A stretch of 12,267 nt of DNA from JBCCFX01 sp039029515. Its GTDB lineage: Bacteria; Planctomycetota; Phycisphaerae; Phycisphaerales; SM1A02. The notes beneath the pieces were generated by a model that saw only the letters and a list, made by a program, of their open reading frames with translations, did no database searches and had not been told where the DNA came from. Below are positions 1-5,878 of this stretch, piece by piece; the stretch's first letter is position 1, and the number at the start of each line of letters is the position of its first letter. The stretch covers positions 1 to 12,267 of the forward strand of contig JBCCFX010000125.1 of NCBI GenBank assembly GCA_039029515.1, written 5' to 3'. The position numbers and the translations under genes were made by a program.

Positions 1-1006
1 CCACTATCGCGTCTTCGGCGGTGATCAGGAAATCCGAGAACGTGAAGTTCGGTGACACGGGTGTGCCATCGGAGATGTGGAATGGACGGTCGGGCGACGT
101 CGTTCCGATACCAACATTGCCGCTTCCGTCGATGAGCATTCGTGTTAGATTGCCACCGGTTTGCAGAAAGAGACGTTGCGAAGTGTCGTAATACAGGCCG
201 CCGTCGAACTCTTCGTCTCGGGAGAATGCGACGCCCATCAAGTTGTTCGTGTCGGACTTGAATTGCAAGTAGTTGTTGCCCGGGCTCTCGACGCGGATTC
301 CCGTTCCGCCGCCAGTCACGATGTGCAACGGTACATCTGGCGCCGTCGTCCCAACACCGACGTTGCCCTGCGTGTACACCGCGTCCAGCCCATTCAGCGT
401 GAACGGCGATGCGCCTTCCGGTCCCTGTGGACCGACCGCGCCGGCCGGGCCTTCCGCTCCCATTGGGCCTTCGGGGCCAATCGATCCCGGTGCGCCATCC
501 GCGCCCGCCGGTCCCTGCGGACCCTGTGGGCCTTCGGGACCTTCCGGTCCCGTTGCGCCATCAGCGCCGGCCGGTCCCGTCGGACCTTCCGGCCCGGTCG
601 GACCTGCGTTGCCGTCCAGCGCGAAGAGCGCGACCGGTGCGGGCAGCACCGGCTGGCGTGGCGAAAGCGTTTCGTACGTGCCGCCGCTGGACAGCTTCAC
701 ATCGATCTCCAGCCAGCGCTCGCTGCCGTTGAACTGCGCGCCGAAGTCGAGATCGACGGTGAACACGCCGCTCTCGACGTCGACGAGCAGTGCCTCGAGC
801 TCGGTGCCGACCTGGACGCCATCGGTGGGGGCATCAAACAGGCGCACGCGAACATCAATCGGTTCGGCGACCGCGCTGCCGGCCTGTGACAGTCGGCCTT
901 GATACGTGAAGGCGGTGCCGAGCGGGACGTCGGCTGCGCTGACGATCGCGACGTTCGCGCCGCACAAGGCCGCGCCGCCGATGAGACATGCTGAAGTTCG
1001 CCACAT
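1..1006 (-). CDS. Secreted collagen-like surface protein (3' end outside window)
   Basis: An open minus-strand frame of 335 codons runs off the left edge. The ATG at 1006-1004 is preceded by CGAGGAGAAC (1020-1011). Residues 1-24 look like a Sec signal peptide (MWRTSACLIGGAALCGANVA, then IVSAA). Residues about 35-130 form a beta-rich N-terminal module starting FTYQGRL and containing RLFDAP and TLSPRQPVLPAPVALFALDG, a module I recognise from many secreted planctomycete proteins. Residues 132-200 are 23 uninterrupted Gly-X-Y triplets. After these come two copies of a fibre-type motif, GNVGVGTTAPDVPLHI and GNVGIGTTSPDRPFHI, seen in tail-fibre-like proteins that often end in an S74 intramolecular chaperone; that end is not visible. 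Probable role: a trimeric surface fibre or adhesin-like stalk. The structure is read from sequence; the role is inferred. Confidence 0.85.
   Translation of the reverse strand, partial: MWRTSACLIGGAALCGANVAIVSAADVPLGTAFTYQGRLSQAGSAVAEPIDVRVRLFDAPTDGVQVGTELEALLVDVESGVFTVDLDFGAQFNGSERWLEIDVKLSSGGTYETLSPRQPVLPAPVALFALDGNAGPTGPEGPTGPAGADGATGPEGPEGPQGPQGPAGADGAPGSIGPEGPMGAEGPAGAVGPQGPEGASPFTLNGLDAVYTQGNVGVGTTAPDVPLHIVTGGGTGIRVESPGNNYLQFKSDTNNLMGVAFSRDEEFDGGLYYDTSQRLFLQTGGNLTRMLIDGSGNVGIGTTSPDRPFHISDGTPVSPNFTFSDFLITAEDAIV
407..613 (-). repeat. Collagen-like Gly-X-Y repeat (23 triplets)
   Basis: Read on the minus strand, 207 bases encode 23 consecutive Gly-X-Y triplets, rich in GPE, GPQ, GPT, GPA and GAD. 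Acidic residues occur often at Y and no Lys or Arg is present, so the stalk would be acidic. Repeats at the DNA level are degenerate. Confidence 0.93.
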
Positions 1007-1074
1007 ATGAGTTCTCCTCGAATTTTGCACGTTGATGACCGGATCCGTCGGCAGCACCCGCCGCAGCCATCCGT

Positions 1075-1110
1075 CACCCCCACACACGACGTGGCAGCGC
1101 ACACCCCGAA
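1075..1110 (-). promoter_or_regulatory. Mirrored 36-bp upstream element, copy for the collagen-like gene
   Basis: Read on the minus strand it is TTCGGGGT, 10 variable bases, then ACGTCGTGTGTGGGGGTG, followed by ACGG. It is the counterpart of the plus-strand element at 1179-1214: same length, same order, 24 of the 26 bases outside the variable block identical. It ends 68 nt before the ATG at 1006. A GAGAAA lies 14 nt upstream of TTCGGGGT. It does not fit a sigma-70 promoter well; promoter, operator or leader RNA element are all possible. Confidence 0.5.
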
Positions 1111-1178
1111 AAGAAAAGCCGTGATTTCTCGTCGCGATGATGCGCACTGAGAAAAGTGAGAAAAACCCACACCCTTAT

Positions 1179-1214
1179 TTCGGGGTCGATCGGCCGGCGT
1201 CGTGTATGGGGGTG
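1179..1214 (+). promoter_or_regulatory. Mirrored 36-bp upstream element, copy for the dockerin-like gene
   Basis: It reads TTCGGGGT, 10 variable bases, then GCGTCGTGTATGGGGGTG, followed by GACGG. It faces away from the copy at 1075-1110, with 68 bp between them. It ends 38 nt before the ATG at 1253, and a GAGAAA lies 15 nt upstream. In this copy the conserved 3' block sits in the 20-nt loop of a possible 7-bp hairpin (TCGGCCG at 1190-1196 with CGGCCGA at 1217-1223). The minus copy has no equally good hairpin, so a conserved RNA structure is doubtful. Confidence 0.5.
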
Positions 1215-1252
1215 GACGGCCGAATCAGTGAGCCGTCACGAGGAGAACACCC

Positions 1253-1708
1253 ATGACTGCACCATCAGCGTCCCTCCGGCATCTGACCATGTTCACCGCC
1301 CTGGCCGTCGCATCGGCCGGGGCCGTGATCGCCGGCACCGGCTTTGACATCTCGACATTCACCGTCGACAGCAGCGGCGGCACATCGACGAGTCCATCGT
1401 TCGCCGTCGCCGGCACGATCGGTCAGCACGATGCAACGCCAACGTTGACCTCCGCCTCCTTTGAGTTAACCGGCGGATTCTGGGCCGACGGGGAGGAACT
1501 TGCCGAGCCCTGTCCGTGGGATTGTGCGCCGTCAGGCGGGAACGGCAACGTCAACATTGATGACCTGTTGGCGGTCATCAACGCGTTCGGGATGACCGAC
1601 TCGCCGTGTGACAACGCGCCGGACAATGGTGATGGCACGTTCGGCAATAACATCATCAACATCGATGACCTGCTGGGCGTGATCAACAACTTTGGTGCGT
1701 GTCCGTAA
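1253..1708 (+). CDS. Small secreted protein with GGFW module and dockerin-like pair
   Basis: 151 residues. The ATG at 1253 follows AGGAG (1241-1245) by 7 nt; Met13 is a weaker alternative. Residues 1-27 form a signal peptide (hydrophobic MFTALAVASAGAVIAG). Residues about 30-77 carry the motif TIDSSGG-like / GTIGQHDA / FELTGGFW, a short module common in exported planctomycete proteins and of unknown function. The C-terminus holds two dockerin-like halves: PCPWDC leading to NVNIDDLLAVINAFG, then DNGDGTFG leading to IINIDDLLGVINNFG and the final ACP. Such calcium-loop modules mediate protein anchoring in other bacteria; a cell-surface sorting role here is inferred. The next gene starts 48 nt downstream, so co-transcription is likely. 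Confidence 0.85.
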   Translation: MTAPSASLRHLTMFTALAVASAGAVIAGTGFDISTFTVDSSGGTSTSPSFAVAGTIGQHDATPTLTSASFELTGGFWADGEELAEPCPWDCAPSGGNGNVNIDDLLAVINAFGMTDSPCDNAPDNGDGTFGNNIINIDDLLGVINNFGACP

Positions 1709-1709
1709 G
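1679..1709 (+). repeat. 31-bp identical dockerin 3' end, copy 1
   Basis: The last 31 bases, ending one base past the TAA stop of the 1253 gene, are identical to 5120-5150 at the end of the next gene. The identity includes the codons for VINNFGACP and the stop. Identity over synonymous sites suggests recent duplication or gene conversion of the C-terminal module. Confidence 0.9.
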
Positions 1710-1756
1710 TGAGAAGCAAATTGAACGGTCAAGGAAAAGAAAAAGGGTTGATTGTC

Positions 1757-4700
1757 ATGATGAATGGGCGTGCTGCGTTGTTCGTGTTGGGATTGATGTT
1801 GCTGAGCCTGGTCGGGTCGCCGGCGATGGCCGGTCTTGGTGGTGATACCTGTGCGCAACCGACCATTCTGACTGGACCGTTGCCAGTGATGACAAGCGGC
1901 GACACAACCGGACTCGCCGATGATGTTGACTTGAGCGCTGCGGGAGCGTGCGCGTCCGGGACACAGGAGCCATTTACTGGCCTTGGGCCGGATGCAATCT
2001 ATGCATTCGCGCTCGACGCCAACTGTGCGTTGACGTTCACGCTGACGCCAACGAGCGGCGCGAATCTGTCGATGTATTTGGTCACAGACTGCGGTGATGT
2101 CGCGGCAGGCTGCGTCAACGTCAGTGACAGTGGCGGCGCAGGCGAGACCGAAACCATATCCCAAATCGTGTTTGCTGACACGCTGTATCGGATCATCGTC
2201 GATGGAGTGGCAGGATCGTCGGGCACATTCGACCTGAGCGTCAGCGAGCTTTCACAAGAGGGCTGCACACTGCGCGCATTGAACGACATCTGCGAGTTCA
2301 GCACCGGATCAAACGAGGGGTTCTCGACAAGCGGTGACACCAGCGCAGATGGAACCCTGGATGACTACGTTCCAATGGGCTGCGTGATGGGTGCGAGTGC
2401 AGGGCTTGGGCCGGACTCGGTGTACCGCCTGACGCCGGCGAATGACTGCAACGTGCAGGTGACGTTGTCGCCGACGAGCGGCGCGGATCTGGCGTTGTAT
2501 ACATCGACCAGTTGCATCGCCATCAACGAAACCTGTGTGGCCGGAAGCGACATGGCGGGCGCAGGTGGCATGGAAGAGTTGTTCTTCGAGGCGACGGCCG
2601 GGACGACGTACTACATATTCGTGGACGGAGTGAATTTTGACGCCGGGGCATTCGATCTGGATGTCGTGTGCGGTTTCGGGGCGTGCTGTCTTCCGCTGGG
2701 ATGCATGGAATTGGATGACACCGCATGCGCCGCGTTGGGCGGGGTTGATGCGGGCGTGATGTTCTGCACGGATGCGGATACAGATAGCGACGGTGTGCCG
2801 GACGTGTGTGATGGCTGTCCGAATGATCCGGAGAAAATTTTCCCGGGGATCTGCGGATGCGGTGTGTCAGAGACGGTTGGTAATGCCGCGATTGATGTCG
2901 CATTTGGAGGCAACGGCCCGTTTGACCGGCCGCGCGGCATTGCGGTAGATGCGGCGGGCCGGATCTACGTGGCAGACTCAGACAATGATCGTGTGCAGGT
3001 ATTCGACAGCGCCGGTAGTTTCCTCTTCGAGTTCGGAAGCCCCGGAATGGGCGCCGGCCAATTCGGCTTCGCGAGTGGTATCGCGGTGGACGGCGCGGGT
3101 CGGATTCATGTGGTTGATGTCGACAACGATCGCGTCAGCGTCTTTGACATCAACGGCGACTTCCTGTTCGCGTTCGGAGGTACTGGGACTGGGAACGGCG
3201 AATTCAACCGGCCGCGGGGGATTGCTGTGGACGCTTCTGGTTTGATCTACGTAACTGACACGGACAACAACCGCATTCAGGTATTTGACACCGCGGGCAG
3301 TTTCCAATTCACGTTCGGAAGCGGCGGATCTGGAGACGGGGAATTTAACTTCCCGCAAGGCATTGCGGTGGATGGCTCAGGGCGGATATGCGTGGTGGAC
3401 AGGAACAACAGTCGTGTGCAGGTGTTCGACAGCGGGGGTGGTTTCCAATTTGAATTCGGAAGCGGCGGATCTGGAAACGGTCAGTTCAATTCGCCGCGAG
3501 GCGTCTCACTGGACGGCGCGGGACAGATTTACGTGGCGGACTCGAACAGCGACCGGATACAGGTGTTTAGCAGCAGCGGGGTTTTCCTGTTCACATTCGG
3601 AAGCGTCGGAACCGGCATCGGGCAATTCGACTCGCCAGAGGATATCGCGGTGGATCGTGCAGGGCGCATGTACGTCGTGGACACTCGTAACGATCGTGTT
3701 CAGGTGTTCAACCCAGTGGCGGCGGACCTGAACATGGACGGCGGGCCGGACTGTCTGCCCGGTGCGTGTTGCACCAGTCAGGGATGCATCGACCTTTCAT
3801 CAACGAATTGCGGTTTCGCGGGCGGGGTCTACCTCGGCGACGGCACGACCTGTGCGCAGGAAGGCGTCCTGGGCTGCGTTCCGGGTGCGTGCTGCACTGG
3901 TCAGGGATGCATGTTCGTGACGGAGACGGAATGCGCTGCACTGGGCGGCGCGTCACTCGGGATCAACGTGCTGTGCTCGGACGGTGACTCTGACGGTGAC
4001 GGTGTCCGTGATGAATGTGATCTGTGTCCGATGGACCCGATGAAGACGCAGCCGGGCACATGCGGTTGCGGTGTGATGGACGAGGTGATTGGTTCATCGT
4101 TTGCATTCGGGTACAGCAATCCGGGCGGTCCGCGCGGCCTTGCCGTTGATGGGGCAGGCAGAATCTACTCGCTTGGATTCAACAGCTCCGAAGTACGGAT
4201 TCACGACAGCGCTGGTGTGTTCCTGGACTCGTTCGGGTCTTTCGGGACAAACAACGGTCAGTTCAATTTCCCGCGCGGTCTCCACGTAGATGACAGTCGC
4301 ATCTATGTCGCAGACTCGGTCAACAATCGTGTCCAGGTGTTCACGCTGGGCGGCGGATTCCTGTTTGCGTTTGGTTCATCGGGCACGGGTGATGGCCAGT
4401 TCATCTCACCGCGAGATATCGCGACCGATCAGATGGGCCGCATCTATGTCGCCGAAGCGGGCGATCGCGTGCAGGTCTTTGACAGCTTCGGCTCGTTCTT
4501 ATTCGCATTCGGGAGTTTCGGCACGGCCAATGGCGAGTTTCAGGATCCGAACGGGATCGCGGTCGATGCCAACGGTCAAATCTACGTGACGGAAGAAGAT
4601 GGCGATCGGGTGCAGGTGTTCGACAGCGCTGGCACGTTCCAGTTCACGTTCGGAAGTTCAGGCTCCGGCGATGGACAGTTCACCTTCCCGTACGGGATCG

Positions 4701-5149
4701 ATGTGGATTCAGCGGGACGGATCTACGTTGCGGAATTGGGCAATGATCGCGTCCAGGTCTTCGACAACGCGGGCGCGTTCCTGTTCAGCTTCGATGGTTC
4801 TAACGGCGGCGGTACGCCTTTCAACAATGCATGGGGCCTTGCGCTGGACGGTGCCGGTCGTATTCATGTTGCGGATACCACCAACGACAATGTGCAGGTG
4901 TTCGACGCGATCGTAGCCGCGTGTCCGGCGGAGCCCTGCCCGTGGGACTGTATGCCGGACAATGGTGATGGGACGTTCGGCAATGGCGAAGTGAACATCG
5001 ATGATCTGTTGCAAGTCCTTAACAGTTTCGGCGATCCAGGCGGGCCGTGCGACAGCTCCCCGGATAACGGTGACGGCACATTCGGGAACGGCATCATCAA
5101 CATCGATGACTTGTTGGCGGTGATCAACAACTTTGGTGCGTGTCCGTAA
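1757..5149 (+). CDS. Large secreted protein: 2 PPC-like domains, 2 six-blade NHL arrays, dockerin-like pair
   Basis: 1130 residues from the ATG at 1757 (AAGGG at 1743-1747; ATG at 1760 also possible). A GTG at 1709 would add 16 charged residues before the signal peptide and is less likely. Layout: signal peptide 1-25 (ending SPAMA); two PPC-like beta domains at about 27-168 and 169-307 (shared GLGPD, LTPTSGA/LSPTSGA, YRIIVDG/YYIFVDG); Cys module starting GACC at 308, then a thrombospondin-3-like Asp-rich stretch (DADTDSDGVPDVCDGCP) and CGCGV; NHL array 1 at about 381-654; further GACC modules at 669 and 710 with a second Asp-rich stretch; NHL array 2 at about 789-1051; dockerin-like pair 1059-1130. 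NHL propellers usually bind ligands or proteins; no catalytic motif is seen. Probable extracellular, calcium-binding binding protein; the substrate is unknown. Confidence 0.9.
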   Translation: MMNGRAALFVLGLMLLSLVGSPAMAGLGGDTCAQPTILTGPLPVMTSGDTTGLADDVDLSAAGACASGTQEPFTGLGPDAIYAFALDANCALTFTLTPTSGANLSMYLVTDCGDVAAGCVNVSDSGGAGETETISQIVFADTLYRIIVDGVAGSSGTFDLSVSELSQEGCTLRALNDICEFSTGSNEGFSTSGDTSADGTLDDYVPMGCVMGASAGLGPDSVYRLTPANDCNVQVTLSPTSGADLALYTSTSCIAINETCVAGSDMAGAGGMEELFFEATAGTTYYIFVDGVNFDAGAFDLDVVCGFGACCLPLGCMELDDTACAALGGVDAGVMFCTDADTDSDGVPDVCDGCPNDPEKIFPGICGCGVSETVGNAAIDVAFGGNGPFDRPRGIAVDAAGRIYVADSDNDRVQVFDSAGSFLFEFGSPGMGAGQFGFASGIAVDGAGRIHVVDVDNDRVSVFDINGDFLFAFGGTGTGNGEFNRPRGIAVDASGLIYVTDTDNNRIQVFDTAGSFQFTFGSGGSGDGEFNFPQGIAVDGSGRICVVDRNNSRVQVFDSGGGFQFEFGSGGSGNGQFNSPRGVSLDGAGQIYVADSNSDRIQVFSSSGVFLFTFGSVGTGIGQFDSPEDIAVDRAGRMYVVDTRNDRVQVFNPVAADLNMDGGPDCLPGACCTSQGCIDLSSTNCGFAGGVYLGDGTTCAQEGVLGCVPGACCTGQGCMFVTETECAALGGASLGINVLCSDGDSDGDGVRDECDLCPMDPMKTQPGTCGCGVMDEVIGSSFAFGYSNPGGPRGLAVDGAGRIYSLGFNSSEVRIHDSAGVFLDSFGSFGTNNGQFNFPRGLHVDDSRIYVADSVNNRVQVFTLGGGFLFAFGSSGTGDGQFISPRDIATDQMGRIYVAEAGDRVQVFDSFGSFLFAFGSFGTANGEFQDPNGIAVDANGQIYVTEEDGDRVQVFDSAGTFQFTFGSSGSGDGQFTFPYGIDVDSAGRIYVAELGNDRVQVFDNAGAFLFSFDGSNGGGTPFNNAWGLALDGAGRIHVADTTNDNVQVFDAIVAACPAEPCPWDCMPDNGDGTFGNGEVNIDDLLQVLNSFGDPGGPCDSSPDNGDGTFGNGIINIDDLLAVINNFGACP
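2921..3718 (+). repeat. NHL propeller array 1, six 47-residue repeats
   Basis: Repeat units begin at exactly 141-bp intervals: 2921, 3062, 3203, 3344, 3485 and 3626, the last truncated at its C-terminus. The consensus is F-x-x-P-x-G-I-A-V-D-x-x-G-x-I-Y-V-x-D-x-x-N-x-R-V-Q-V-F followed by GSFLF-FGS-G-G-G-Q/E. A preceding strand (VAFG, about 2897) may close the last blade. Confidence 0.93.
4121..4909 (+). repeat. NHL propeller array 2, six repeats
   Basis: Units start at 4121, 4262, 4400, 4538, 4679 and 4820. Units 2 and 3 are 46 residues, the other full ones 47. The first blade is the most diverged (IYSLGFNSSEVRIHD in place of IYVADxxNDRVQVFD). Two arrays of equal blade number suggest two separate six-blade propellers and not one long solenoid. 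Confidence 0.92.
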
Positions 5150-5150
5150 G
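5120..5150 (+). repeat. 31-bp identical dockerin 3' end, copy 2
   Basis: Identical to 1679-1709 through the stop codon and one base beyond. Upstream of it the two modules are still very similar (IINIDDLL block), but with scattered synonymous changes. Confidence 0.9.
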
Positions 5151-5173
5151 CCATGGTCGCGATGACCTCAAGG

Positions 5174-5195
5174 CTGAATTGGCGATTCAATTCGG
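5174..5195 (+). promoter_or_regulatory. Inverted repeat upstream of sigma gene (operator or weak terminator)
   Basis: CTGAATTG and CAATTCGG form an 8-bp stem (one G-T pair) around the loop GCGATT. It lies between the stop of the large surface gene and the sigma gene and overlaps the possible -35 box at 5186. No T-run follows, so it is a poor intrinsic terminator; an operator is the alternative. It could be chance. Confidence 0.3.
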
Positions 5196-5214
5196 GTTTC
5201 GATCGTGGTACAGT
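5186..5214 (+). promoter_or_regulatory. Possible sigma-70-type promoter of the sigma-kinase operon
   Basis: TTCAAT (5186-5191) and TACAGT (5209-5214) are separated by 17 bp, matching 3/6 and 4/6 of the sigma-70 consensus. The -10 ends 7 nt before the ATG at 5222, which would place the transcript start at or beside the start codon. That would give a leaderless mRNA and agrees with the lack of a Shine-Dalgarno sequence before this ATG. Confidence 0.3.
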
Positions 5215-5221
5215 GGTCTGC

Positions 5222-5848
5222 ATGTCAGAGGACGGCATGCAGTTTGGGGGCGTGGCGACAAGTGAAGTCTCACGCCTCCTCACAACACTTCACGACACGA
5301 CGGCGGACGCTGCCGCACCGAACCGATTGCTGGAACTCGTGTACGGCGAGCTACGCGACGTTGCCGGCGCATTGGTGCACAACCACGAGCGTCGTCGCGG
5401 CAATATCACGCTGATGCAACCGACAGCATTGGTCCATGAAGCATGGATGAAGCTCTCGCCGCATCTTGAATCGGTCGAGAATCGCGGGCATTTCTTCGCG
5501 ATCGCGTCGAAGGCCATGCGGCAGGTGTTGTCGGACTATGCCAAAGCGCAACGGCGGGAAAAGCGGGGTGGCAATGACTTCACGCTTGTGCTTGACGACA
5601 ATCACTCGGTCGAAGATCCGAATCAACCGCCGAGTACGGCAATCAGCCTGATCGATCTGGATTCGGCGTTGACCGATCTCACGGGATTGAATGAACGGCA
5701 TGCGCGGGTCGCAGAGATGCGGTTGCTCGGCGCGATGACCATCCCGGAAATCGCCATGTACTTCGACGTGACGACGCGGACCATTGAGAACGACTGGAGC
5801 ATGGCGCGGGCATGGCTCAGCCGGGCGCTGACCGACCGCAGTCCGTAG
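5222..5848 (+). CDS. ECF sigma factor, kinase-linked (TIGR02999 / Sig-70_X6 type)
   Basis: 208 residues from the ATG at 5222. An in-frame ATG at 5153 would add 23 residues with no family counterpart. ATG 5237, preceded by GAGGA at a short 4-nt gap, is a real alternative (203 aa). Region 2 spans about 36-112: LLELVYGELRDVAGALV, then QPTALVHEAWMKLS (66-79), then RGHFFAIASKAMRQVLSDYAKAQRREKRGG. Region 4 is about 145-203, with the helix-turn-helix MTIPEIAMYFDVTTRTIENDWSMARAWL. The DAED-like acidic motif of ordinary ECF region 2.2 is replaced by Q66-P67-T68-A69. This family usually sits beside Ser/Thr kinases and has no anti-sigma factor; the kinase gene follows 30 nt downstream. It directs RNA polymerase to unknown target promoters, probably under kinase control (inferred). 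Confidence 0.9.
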   Translation: MSEDGMQFGGVATSEVSRLLTTLHDTTADAAAPNRLLELVYGELRDVAGALVHNHERRRGNITLMQPTALVHEAWMKLSPHLESVENRGHFFAIASKAMRQVLSDYAKAQRREKRGGNDFTLVLDDNHSVEDPNQPPSTAISLIDLDSALTDLTGLNERHARVAEMRLLGAMTIPEIAMYFDVTTRTIENDWSMARAWLSRALTDRSP

Positions 5849-5878
5849 CCACGGGCACCACAGAACAGGATCGAACCG

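Noticed and set aside
161..902. Plus-strand open frames opposite the collagen-like gene (Pro/Ser/Gly-rich and Arg-rich)
   Set aside because: They are the reverse complement of Gly-X-Y codons, which keeps all frames open. The minus-strand frame has a signal peptide, RBS and recognisable modules.
1709..1756. GTG start at 1709 for the NHL protein
   Set aside because: It would put 16 mostly polar residues before a good signal peptide and has no RBS; ATG 1757 has AAGGG at 9 nt.
2921..4909. Regular 141-bp periodicity as a CRISPR or satellite array
   Set aside because: The repeats are in-frame codons for NHL blades, with no spacers and strong protein-level conservation.
5153..5221. ATG start at 5153 for the sigma factor
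   Set aside because: It lies 3 nt after the previous stop with no RBS and adds 23 residues without any family resemblance.
5150..5221. Intrinsic terminator after the NHL gene
   Set aside because: The only stem (5174-5195) is AT-rich and not followed by a T-run; kept only as a low-confidence inverted repeat.
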